From the NCBI GenBank assembly GCA_938008165.1, contig CALLLP010000026.1, positions 1 to 49,536 of the forward strand: DNA of 49,536 nucleotides, written 5' to 3'. Within the stretch, counting starts at the first letter, position 1. The number at the start of each line of letters is the position of its first letter. A model generated the notes under the pieces. That model saw nothing but the letters and a program-made list of their open reading frames with translations. It made no database searches and was not told where the DNA came from. Made by a program: the position numbers and the translations under genes. This document shows positions 18,197-26,238 of the stretch, in pieces. The stretch comes from an uncultured Neomegalonema sp. Lineage in GTDB: Bacteria; Pseudomonadota; Alphaproteobacteria; Rhodobacterales; Rhodobacteraceae.

Positions 18197-19276
18197 ATGC
18201 CCCGGTTCCATCCCCTGACCGTCACCGACCTGCACCGGACGATCCGCGATGCGGTCGTCGTCACCCTGCGCCCGGACCCCAAGGACGCCGCCGCCTTCGA
18301 TTTTGTACAGGGCCAATACCTGACCTTTCGCCGGGATTTCGACGGGGAGGAGCTGCGCCGGTCCTATTCCATCTGTTCGGGGCTGGACGAAGGCGTGTTG
18401 CGGGTGGGGATCAAGCGGGTGGCGGGCGGGGCCTTCTCCACCTGGGCGAACGAGGCGCTGCGCCCCGGCGATACGCTGGAGGCGATGCCGCCCATGGGCC
18501 GCTTTCACACCCCCCTCGACCCCGGCGCAGCCCGGCATTATCTGGCCTTTGCCGGAGGGTCGGGGATCACGCCGATCCTGTCGATCGTCAAGACCGTTCT
18601 GGCGCGCGAGCCGCATGCGCGGGTCACGCTGGTCTATGCCAATCGCGCGGTAACGACGATCATGTTCCGCGAAGACCTCGAAGACCTGAAAAACACCCAT
18701 ATGGGCCGCCTGACGATCATCCATGTTCTCGAAACCGACGCGCAGGAGGTCGAGCTGTTCACGGGCCGGGTCGATGAGGCGAAATCTGCGCGATTATTCG
18801 AGACGCTGATCGATATCGGCTCGGTCGATACCGCGTTTATCTGCGGGCCAGAACCGATGATGCTGGGCATCGCCGCCGCCCTGCGCGCGCATGGTTTGCC
18901 CAAGGAGCGCATTCTCTATGAGCTGTTTGCCAGCGGTCAACCGGGCCGGGCGCGGCGCAAGGCCGTCTCTGCCGATGCCGCCACCGCCGACGCCGGAAGC
19001 GAAACCGAGGTCAGCGTCACCCTTGACGGGGCCACCCGCCGCTTTCGCATGGACCGCGAGACCAGTCTTCTGGACGCCGCGACCGCCCATGCCATCGAGG
19101 CCCCCTATGCCTGCAAAGCCGGGGTCTGCTCCACCTGCCGCGCCCGGATCATCGAGGGGGAGGTCGAGATGCGCGCCAACCATGCCCTCGAAGATTACGA
19201 AGTCGCGCGCGGCTACGTGCTGACCTGCCAAAGCTATCCGGTCACTGCGCGGGTGGTGGTGGATTACGACGGGTGA
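18197..19276 (+). CDS. paaE: Phenylacetyl-CoA 1,2-epoxidase reductase subunit (PaaE)
   Basis: A 359-residue ferredoxin-NADP reductase-like protein fused to a plant-type [2Fe-2S] ferredoxin. The FAD-binding motif is RRSYSICSG (about residue 54), the NADPH pyrophosphate loop is AGGSGITPILSIV (about 117-129), and the C-terminal cluster uses CKAGVCSTC plus a later Cys in LTCQSYP (about residues 299-345). PaaE normally feeds electrons to the di-iron epoxidase PaaABCD, whose genes are absent here. GAGGA at 18182-18186 is the ribosome-binding site. It could in principle also supply the P450 encoded across the promoter, but that is speculation. Confidence 0.9.
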   Translation: MPRFHPLTVTDLHRTIRDAVVVTLRPDPKDAAAFDFVQGQYLTFRRDFDGEELRRSYSICSGLDEGVLRVGIKRVAGGAFSTWANEALRPGDTLEAMPPMGRFHTPLDPGAARHYLAFAGGSGITPILSIVKTVLAREPHARVTLVYANRAVTTIMFREDLEDLKNTHMGRLTIIHVLETDAQEVELFTGRVDEAKSARLFETLIDIGSVDTAFICGPEPMMLGIAAALRAHGLPKERILYELFASGQPGRARRKAVSADAATADAGSETEVSVTLDGATRRFRMDRETSLLDAATAHAIEAPYACKAGVCSTCRARIIEGEVEMRANHALEDYEVARGYVLTCQSYPVTARVVVDYDG

Positions 19277-19300
19277 TACACGGATCGCGCAGGCGTGGTC

Positions 19301-20089
19301 TCAGCAACCCCGAAATACCGGCTTACGCTTTTCGTTGAAGGCGCGCACACCCTCACGGCGGTCATCGGTGGGCACGGTGCGGTTATAGGCTTCGATCTCG
19401 AAGGCCAGACCATCGCGCAGGGCCATCGACAGGCCCCGGTGGATCGCCTGTTTGGCTTGGCGCACGGCAACCGGGGCATTCGCCGCGATACGGGCGGCAG
19501 CGTCGAGCGCGGCCTGCCTGAGTTCGGACCGGGGATAGAGCGCATTGACCAGCCCCCATTCCATCGCCTGCGCCGCCGTGAAGGGACGGCAGGACAGGAT
19601 CAACTCCTTCGCCCGGCGCTCGCCCATGGCACGGGCCAGCGTCTGCGTGCCCCCCGCGCCGGGGATGATGCCCAGGCTGGCCTCGGTCATCGCAAAGCGG
19701 GCGGTATCGGCGGCATAGAGGAAATCCATCGTCGCCGCGATCTCGCATCCGCCGCCATAGGCCGCGCCGTTCACCGCGCCGATAACCGGAACCGGACAAT
19801 CGATCAGGGCGCGGACCATCCGCTCGAACACGGCATGTTGGCGCTGCCATGCCGCATCGGTCATGCCGTTGCGTTCCTTCAGATCGCCCCCGGCGCAGAA
19901 GGCCCGCTCCCCCGCCCCGGTCACAACGACACAGCGCGTATCGCCGGGGTCGAGCGCGAGACCCTCGAACACAGCGATCATGTCGCGCGACAACTGGGTG
20001 TTCATCGCATTCGCCGCGTCGGGCCGGGTCATCGTGACCAAGAGCACATGGTCGCGGGGATGCTCGATGGTGAGGGTTTCAAAGGTCAT
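19301..20089 (-). CDS. Enoyl-CoA hydratase/isomerase, PaaF candidate
   Basis: A 262-residue crotonase-fold protein. Both catalytic glutamates of a true hydratase are present: GGGCEIAATMD (about residue 113) and FAMTEASLGIIPGAGGTQ (about 132). FCAGGDLKERNGM provides the CoA/oxyanion segment. This makes it a hydratase rather than a PaaG-type isomerase. Its position next to the paa genes, convergent with paaE at 24 bases, suggests PaaF (2,3-dehydroadipyl-CoA hydratase), though a general enoyl-CoA hydratase is possible. The ATG at 20089 has GAGG at good spacing; an upstream in-frame start at 20149 would add an unlikely leader. Confidence 0.85.
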   Translation of the reverse strand: MTFETLTIEHPRDHVLLVTMTRPDAANAMNTQLSRDMIAVFEGLALDPGDTRCVVVTGAGERAFCAGGDLKERNGMTDAAWQRQHAVFERMVRALIDCPVPVIGAVNGAAYGGGCEIAATMDFLYAADTARFAMTEASLGIIPGAGGTQTLARAMGERRAKELILSCRPFTAAQAMEWGLVNALYPRSELRQAALDAAARIAANAPVAVRQAKQAIHRGLSMALRDGLAFEIEAYNRTVPTDDRREGVRAFNEKRKPVFRGC

Positions 20090-20183
20090 GGATGGGCCTC
20101 GACTGCGGCGCTCGGCAAGGGGACCGCCGATATGATGAATCCTCCGCATCCTATGGGGTTTTTCGGCGCGATTTCCAAGCCCC

Positions 20184-22793
20184 TCACCGCTCGTCTATAT
20201 CGCGCAGCATGGTGATGGTGCGGTCGCGGTTGCCGCGTCTCGAAAACTGTTCATGCCAGCCGACGGGAATGTCGCGCAGGGTCGGGTTCATCTCCCGCGC
20301 GAGGGCGATGCTCTCGCCCAGGCTGTCGGGCACGATGGCGGGGTCGCTCTGTTCCAGCAGGACGATGGCCCCGCCAGAGCGCGCACGCAGGGTCAGGCCC
20401 TCCAGCCGCGTCACCTCATGCGGGGTGCCATATCGCACCCAGGCCAGCGCGCGCAGGATCGTATGATTGGTGCCGCGCAGGTCCAGATAGCGCGGGGTTT
20501 CGTTGCCCTCCACCACCTTGAGGCCGCTGCCGCGCGGAAACCGCTGTGCCCGCACCCCCCGGACCAGCGCGATCATGCCATAGACCGCCCCGGCAAGGAC
20601 GAGCAGGCTCAACAGGCAAAACCGCGTCCGCTCCGCCGGGGCGATGCGGATGTCGAGGGAGGGCGTGCCGGTCGCTTCGATCCGCTCCAGATGTCCGTTA
20701 TCGTAGAGCACGCGGATGCGATGCGGGCCGTTATAGAACAGCGCCAGAAAACACTGGCACCACCGGCGCGAGGACGGCACGACGCGCAGCGTGCCATTCT
20801 CATAAGCGGGTCTCAAACCGAGTAGCCAGGCGGGCGGCCTGCCCGAAACGGTAAAATGGGACGTATCGGCCTCGGTGGCATTGCCGCTGAGGCGAAAGAG
20901 GAACGCCACTTCGCGATCGGGATCGCCCGATGCATTATTCGACAGATCGCCCCCCGAAAGCGTCAGCGCGGTTGCATTGCTGGGATCGCGCGTATGGCCC
21001 TGCGCCTCCAGAACCAGCGGTTCGATCCGCGAAGGGATGATCGCGGAAACCGACGCCTCGCCCAAGAAGGGATCGATCATGCGGGCATCGACCGTCACCC
21101 GCTGATCCTTCAGGTCATCGGCGGTGCCGGGCGACCATCCCTCCCGCTGCCACAGATAGGCGGTCACGGCCGGGTCGGCGGCGCTGAGGGCAATTATCCG
21201 GTCGGGACCGAGACCGTAGCGCTGCCCGTCCCCGATGTAATAGCGGCTCTCATCCGCCGTCAGCGCAAGGCGCAGGGCCGCATCCTGCGCCAGCCCCTGC
21301 GCGCGGATAACAACGGTTGCCACCGCCCCGTTCGCAGGCCGCGCCGGATCGATCTCAAGGCCCAGATCGACGCCATAATTGCGTACCGACAGAGCCACCG
21401 GCGCACTCGTGGGAGAGACGAAGCCCGGCACGACCAGCGACGCCCGAGCGCTGAAATCCCCGCTGCGGGTCGGCGTATAGGGGGCCGTCGCGGCGAGACC
21501 ATCGGGACCAAGCGTCAGGAACAGGCGCGTCAGGCCGCCATCCGCCGCATTGATCGCCACCGAAAAGACGCTGCCGGGATCGAGCCGGTCGAGCGCAATC
21601 TGTTGCAGCCCCCCCGCCGCAGCCGGGCCAAACACCCGCGCCTCAAGCGTGTAAGGCGCATTCTCGACCAGATCGTAGCGCCCCGCCGCACCCTGCGCCA
21701 CCTCGGCCCCCGTGGCGTCATGCAGGGTCAGGCGCAGGGTGACATCGGCTTCGAACAGCAAGAACACATCATCCCCCACCGGACGATCATAGGTCAGCAC
21801 ATGGCGCCCCGGCGCAAGGTCGGGCTGAAACCTGTAATGGGTGGTCAGACCCCGCAGCACCCGCTCCCATCCCGGACGACGATCCGGCGCGATCATCGCG
21901 GTATTCAAGGCATAGGGATCGGGATCGGCACCCGTAAAATCGGTGCCGATGGGGCGCGGGGGACCAGCCGGATCGCCCGAAATCCCGACCGACAGGATAC
22001 GCGAGATCGCAAAGGGCGAATTCACCTCGATGCGGTTGCCGCGCCCCTGCACCGTGCTGCCGGTGCCGCTGCGGTCGGTATTGGATACCCGCGCGATAAT
22101 ATCCTTCAGCGCATCCAGCAACCCGGCGAAATCACCGACATCATGGGCACCGTCCACCGGACTGCCATTGAACGTCTCCAACAGGGCGGGGCGGATGCCT
22201 TCGCGGCGGATATTATCGATCAAGCGCTGATTCATGCCCGGCGCGATGAGCAGATATTCGACCCGCACCGGGCCGCGCGCCTGCTGTAGCATGGCCCGCA
22301 ATTCGGGTTTGACGTCATAAACCCGGCCATCGGGATAGACGAACACGCCGTCATTGATCGTGAACGGGCTGTTATTCTCGCTGAACTGACCATCCGAGAT
22401 GATGACGATAAATGCCTCCTCGCCCGCTTGCTGACTGGCCAGCACCTGCGACAGCATCCGCTGCACATTGGTATAGCCGGTATCGCCCTCGGCCCGCGCC
22501 CAGTCGGTGCGGATGGCATCAAGGACGCCCTGATGCCCCGCGCGATCGGGCATGAAGCGGCTCGCAATCTTTTCGTCATTGAGCGCCACGGTGAACAGGC
22601 GATCCCGGCCCGGCCGCCCATCCAACGTGCTGATAAGAAGCTGCGCGCCAAAGGATGGCAGGTTGATCCACGGGGCCATCGACCCCGAATCGTCAAACAC
22701 GATCCCCACAACCCGCGCCTGACCCACCCCCGGACCCGCCCCAAGCAGGCATAAAAAGGCGATTATCCGAAAGACAAGACCCATCCCCTTCAT
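20184..22793 (-). CDS. Membrane-anchored VWA-domain protein of the tubulin-like locus
   Basis: An 869-residue exported protein. Residues about 1-25 form a signal peptide. Residues about 27-210 form a von Willebrand A domain with a complete-looking metal site: FDDSGSM (34-39), Thr near GDTGYTNV (105-108) and ISDGQFS (132-138). About 500 residues of beta-rich, repeated sandwich-like sequence follow, then one strong membrane helix (FCLLSLLVLAGAVYGMIAL, about 724-745) and a basic ~120-residue cytoplasmic tail. The likely topology is a periplasmic VWA head with a tail able to touch cytoplasmic partners. VWA heads bind protein partners through a divalent metal. It is the last gene of the tubulin-like operon, 82 bases after its neighbour. 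Start taken at ATG 22793; an earlier TTG and a later ATG at 22784 are possible. I recognise no named family for the full length. Confidence 0.85.
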   Translation of the reverse strand: MKGMGLVFRIIAFLCLLGAGPGVGQARVVGIVFDDSGSMAPWINLPSFGAQLLISTLDGRPGRDRLFTVALNDEKIASRFMPDRAGHQGVLDAIRTDWARAEGDTGYTNVQRMLSQVLASQQAGEEAFIVIISDGQFSENNSPFTINDGVFVYPDGRVYDVKPELRAMLQQARGPVRVEYLLIAPGMNQRLIDNIRREGIRPALLETFNGSPVDGAHDVGDFAGLLDALKDIIARVSNTDRSGTGSTVQGRGNRIEVNSPFAISRILSVGISGDPAGPPRPIGTDFTGADPDPYALNTAMIAPDRRPGWERVLRGLTTHYRFQPDLAPGRHVLTYDRPVGDDVFLLFEADVTLRLTLHDATGAEVAQGAAGRYDLVENAPYTLEARVFGPAAAGGLQQIALDRLDPGSVFSVAINAADGGLTRLFLTLGPDGLAATAPYTPTRSGDFSARASLVVPGFVSPTSAPVALSVRNYGVDLGLEIDPARPANGAVATVVIRAQGLAQDAALRLALTADESRYYIGDGQRYGLGPDRIIALSAADPAVTAYLWQREGWSPGTADDLKDQRVTVDARMIDPFLGEASVSAIIPSRIEPLVLEAQGHTRDPSNATALTLSGGDLSNNASGDPDREVAFLFRLSGNATEADTSHFTVSGRPPAWLLGLRPAYENGTLRVVPSSRRWCQCFLALFYNGPHRIRVLYDNGHLERIEATGTPSLDIRIAPAERTRFCLLSLLVLAGAVYGMIALVRGVRAQRFPRGSGLKVVEGNETPRYLDLRGTNHTILRALAWVRYGTPHEVTRLEGLTLRARSGGAIVLLEQSDPAIVPDSLGESIALAREMNPTLRDIPVGWHEQFSRRGNRDRTITMLRDIDER

Positions 22794-22812
22794 CCGCAAG
22801 CCAGCCCATCCC

Positions 22813-22839
22813 GATCATTCGGATCATTCGGATCATCCC
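22813..22839. repeat. 9-bp tandem repeat in the gap before the VWA gene
   Basis: The unit GATCATTCG occurs at 22813-22821 and 22822-22830, with a third degenerate copy GATCATCCC at 22831-22839, in the only real gap (82 bases) of the minus-strand operon. Each unit carries a GATC. It may tune translation of the VWA gene or be simple slippage. Confidence 0.6.
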
Positions 22840-22875
22840 GACCGCCAAGCCGGGGCCGCGCGGGATGCCGCGCGC

Positions 22876-25800
22876 TCATACCGCCCGCTCCAACACCTGC
22901 AACGCACCTGCATAATCGAGCAGGTCGGTCTGGGCATGCCCCGATCCGAAGGCGTGATAGCCCTCTGGCCCCCCCTCGCTGCTGGCCCGCCAGCGCAGGG
23001 AATCGATCCACAGGCCGGGGATCGCATCCAGCCCGAACAGGGCACGCACGCATCCCAGACCATAGGCCGCATCCTCGATCACCAAGAGATGCACCCCCCC
23101 GGCGGCGCATTCTGCCCCGCCGAGCAGGGCCTCGGTATGCGCCAGCGTATCGGGATCGAGCATCGGATAGGCGCGGGCGAGGAACTGCTCATGCGGCGCG
23201 CCGGAAAGCCGCTTTTCGGCGGCCAGAATCGCGCCTTGGGGCGAGATCACCGCGAGCCGCTGCCAATTGCGCGGGAACAACGAGCGGATCGTATCCTGCA
23301 AGGTGACGCACAGGGTCATGGCAATCCGGGCCGTTTGCGCCTCCTCGCCGCCTCCATGGGGCAAGACGAGACTCCACGCGGATTGATAGCGCCGCCGTTC
23401 GGTATGCGATCCGGTGCCGTCGCCATCCTCGACACCCATCCACGAGGGCGCACGGGCCGGGCGCTCATCCGTGGCGCAGAGGAATGGGGGCCGGTCCCGC
23501 TCGACGGTGCATAAGCGGTCCGTCACGCGGTCATAGCTCAGATGCAGCAAGGCGCTGCGATGCCGGTCGCGGTCGAGCGCGCGTTCCTGCACGAAGCGGG
23601 TGCTGTCGATGGCATAGCGCCGCGAGAACAGTGTCAGCGGCGCCGCGCGCAGCTGGGCATTGCGCCAATCGGCATCCGCCTTGCGCACGATCACGGCATT
23701 GACCTGCGCCCGGTCGACGCTGCGCTTGACGTCGATCACGCGGTACATCCGCCCCTCGACCTGCATCAGACTGGATCGGGTGAATAACAGGCCCTCATCC
23801 CCCTGTTGCAGCTTGCACAGCTCCTTCCCATCCGCGTCGACACGCATGAACAATGTGCTCACGATATCATCCGCGCCGGTGGTGCTGGCCTTCAGCCGGA
23901 CAAGATGCGAGGCGACATCCTCGATGCGCCGCACGGTTTCGCGGATGCCCAAGGCCAGCTCGAACAATCGCTCCAGCCCGATCTTGGTCGCATTGATGCC
24001 CAACGTTTCAAGCAGCGGGCCGGGGGCGATGCGGGTCATGAAGGCGGCAATATCCTCCTGCCGCACGCCGTCCTGTTGGCGGATCATGGCGAGCACCGCA
24101 TTTGCGAGCTGGCCCAGATCGGTGCCGGGATCGGGGCTGAGGGGCAGGTCCGCCTCGGCCATGGCGAGGGTCTTGGCCTTCACCCATTCCTCCGACCGGG
24201 CGATGAAGTAATCGCGCAGGGGATAGCCCGCCGAGACCGTCACCAGCATCGCGTCATCCCGGTCCATCAACACATCGACCTGACGATCGATCACATCGGG
24301 CAGGTTGGCGCGGTCCTCCATGAAGACCACATCCCCGCCATCCCGGCGCCCGATATGCGACAGGGGTTGAAGCGTCTGAAACAAAGGGGCCGCCGCGCGC
24401 ACCGCGTCATCCTCGCTCGATTGCAGGGCGCTGTACCACGTCCCGCTATCGGACCACGCATAGCGGTCAAATCCCTTATCCGGGTCATAATAGGCAAGGC
24501 GCACGGGGGCATTCGCATCCTCCGAGCCAAAGGTCATCGCCGGGATCATCAGGGCGGGATAGAGCGTCTGCGGCCCCTCGCCATGCCCCTGCGCGCCGAT
24601 AAAGCGCTCATGCAGCGCATCGGCAAAATCCCCGTCATCGCGCCAGCCAAGCCAGAACCGCGCGCGCGCACGGCTGGGGCGAAACGTCACCGTCTCGAAA
24701 GCGCTGGTGCCGACGGGGAAAATCTGGCTCAGTTGCGTATCCATCCCCCGGCGCCGTTCGCCCTGCGCCACGACCGAGACCCGGAACGGCGAGCCACTGC
24801 CCGCGCTTACCTCCAGCCGCCGCATCTCCAGCCGCAACAGCGCAAGGTCGAGCCGGTGAAAATCCACCACGACGATCAGTTTCAGGCGCGAGGCTTCGTA
24901 GCGGATGCTGTCATGCCGCCCAGACATGAAATCGTCGTAGAGATCCGTCTCGGCGCCGATGAGCAGGTTGTGATAATCGCGCCCGCCCGGCCCGGCCGTC
25001 TCCGCCCCGCCCTGCGCGGCCCGGCTGCGCCCGGTAAAGCGCCAGCGGATCATCATGTCGAACAGTTCCGCGCCGATGGTATGCTTGATGTTATCGGCAA
25101 CCTTCTCGCGGATATCCGCCGGACAGATCACGAGCGCCACGCCGCCCTTGTCATGGACCGACAGCATCATTTCCACGACGATGTGATAATATGGCTCCGA
25201 CAGGGTGCCCGCCAGCCACAGGAAGCGCGGCTCCTCCGAACTGCGGGCGGTGTCGAGGGTGCGCTTGAGCGCCTCGCGCTCGCTCGCACCGATCAGCGGA
25301 CCAAGGCGCGCGACCAGCGCCTCGGTCGATGTGATGTCGGGGGCGGGGGTTGCAGGATCGCGCGGCCCGGAGGGGTCCGGGGATAAGGAATCTGGGGAGG
25401 AAGGGTCCGGGGAGGTCTCCGCCGCGGGGGCCGGTTCGTCGATCTTCGCCAGAAAGGGCGCGACGGGCAGCGCCCGATACGTCTCGAAAAGCGGCAATAA
25501 CCGCCGCGCGGAGGGCGCCTCATCGACGGCCAAGGCCCGGAACCCTCCGATCAGGGTTTGAGGCTGGAAAATCGCGACATACAGCTCCGCACAGATGATG
25601 AAACTGAACGCCCAGAGCAGCCCGGAAAATCCGCTGGTGATGAATATTCCGGCACCATAGGCCCATTTCGTATCAAGACCATCCGCAGCCAAGAACAACG
25701 TGGGCAACGCGATAATGGCGATGATCTGAAGCAGATAGGCCGTGCGGGCGATGATCTTGATCGTCGCATTATCCGCCCCGCGCTCGAATATCTTCCGAAT

Positions 25801-26238
25801 GCGGCTCATCACGCCCCATGGCCCGAATCCCAGCATCAGCACGAGGGTCTGAACGCCGAAAATCAGATACATCATCGCCGTTCGCGTCAGGGCATAGGCG
25901 ACCACGATCAACAGGTTCACCAGCACCGATAACGCCGCATCACTCCCCAGTCCGAAGGGAAAATCGTTATGGAAATACCGATGCACTGGCCCCGCGATCC
26001 AACCGAAGCCCCGTTCGCGGAGAAAGCCGATAAGGTTCTGATAATACTGATTTACCGAATAGACGCCATCGCTCATATCGGCCTGATATATCGACAGGAA
26101 CACCGCAAAGACAAAAGCGATCAAGATGTTCCACGGGCGCAGGCGGATGACCGGGGCCAGCTGAAACGCAGCTATGCACAGCGCAACCAGACAGGCCGCC
26201 ATAAACGTCATCATCAGCCATGAGGAAACGAGGATCAT
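22876..26238 (-). CDS. Large polytopic membrane protein of the tubulin-like locus, function unknown
   Basis: A 1120-residue protein. The first ~225 residues contain about six membrane helices (near 5-25, 36-52, 101-119, 122-138, 166-186 and 196-218). A Pro/Ser/Asp-rich linker (about 267-302) joins them to a soluble region of about 815 residues. That region holds alpha/beta-looking stretches such as VALVICPADIREKVADNI and LKLIVVVDFHRLDLALLRLE, but I see no Walker A P-loop, so an ATPase call is not supported. By topology the large part is probably cytoplasmic, where it could meet the tubulin-like protein. The start at 26238 overlaps the upstream stop as ATGA. I do not recognise the family. Being one of three consecutive coupled genes argues for a stoichiometric complex. 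Confidence 0.8.
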   Translation of the reverse strand: MILVSSWLMMTFMAACLVALCIAAFQLAPVIRLRPWNILIAFVFAVFLSIYQADMSDGVYSVNQYYQNLIGFLRERGFGWIAGPVHRYFHNDFPFGLGSDAALSVLVNLLIVVAYALTRTAMMYLIFGVQTLVLMLGFGPWGVMSRIRKIFERGADNATIKIIARTAYLLQIIAIIALPTLFLAADGLDTKWAYGAGIFITSGFSGLLWAFSFIICAELYVAIFQPQTLIGGFRALAVDEAPSARRLLPLFETYRALPVAPFLAKIDEPAPAAETSPDPSSPDSLSPDPSGPRDPATPAPDITSTEALVARLGPLIGASEREALKRTLDTARSSEEPRFLWLAGTLSEPYYHIVVEMMLSVHDKGGVALVICPADIREKVADNIKHTIGAELFDMMIRWRFTGRSRAAQGGAETAGPGGRDYHNLLIGAETDLYDDFMSGRHDSIRYEASRLKLIVVVDFHRLDLALLRLEMRRLEVSAGSGSPFRVSVVAQGERRRGMDTQLSQIFPVGTSAFETVTFRPSRARARFWLGWRDDGDFADALHERFIGAQGHGEGPQTLYPALMIPAMTFGSEDANAPVRLAYYDPDKGFDRYAWSDSGTWYSALQSSEDDAVRAAAPLFQTLQPLSHIGRRDGGDVVFMEDRANLPDVIDRQVDVLMDRDDAMLVTVSAGYPLRDYFIARSEEWVKAKTLAMAEADLPLSPDPGTDLGQLANAVLAMIRQQDGVRQEDIAAFMTRIAPGPLLETLGINATKIGLERLFELALGIRETVRRIEDVASHLVRLKASTTGADDIVSTLFMRVDADGKELCKLQQGDEGLLFTRSSLMQVEGRMYRVIDVKRSVDRAQVNAVIVRKADADWRNAQLRAAPLTLFSRRYAIDSTRFVQERALDRDRHRSALLHLSYDRVTDRLCTVERDRPPFLCATDERPARAPSWMGVEDGDGTGSHTERRRYQSAWSLVLPHGGGEEAQTARIAMTLCVTLQDTIRSLFPRNWQRLAVISPQGAILAAEKRLSGAPHEQFLARAYPMLDPDTLAHTEALLGGAECAAGGVHLLVIEDAAYGLGCVRALFGLDAIPGLWIDSLRWRASSEGGPEGYHAFGSGHAQTDLLDYAGALQVLERAV

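Noticed and set aside
23806..25386. 526-codon + strand frame inside the large membrane-protein gene, and similar frames at 20856-22289, 26769-28079 and 30248-31603
   Set aside because: All lie antisense to the well-supported minus-strand operon, are rich in Arg, His and Gln, and show no motifs or ribosome-binding sites.
25100..26000. Idea that the 1120-residue membrane protein is an FtsK/HerA-like ATPase
   Set aside because: Strand patterns are suggestive, but no Walker A GxxxxGK(S/T) is present anywhere in the protein.
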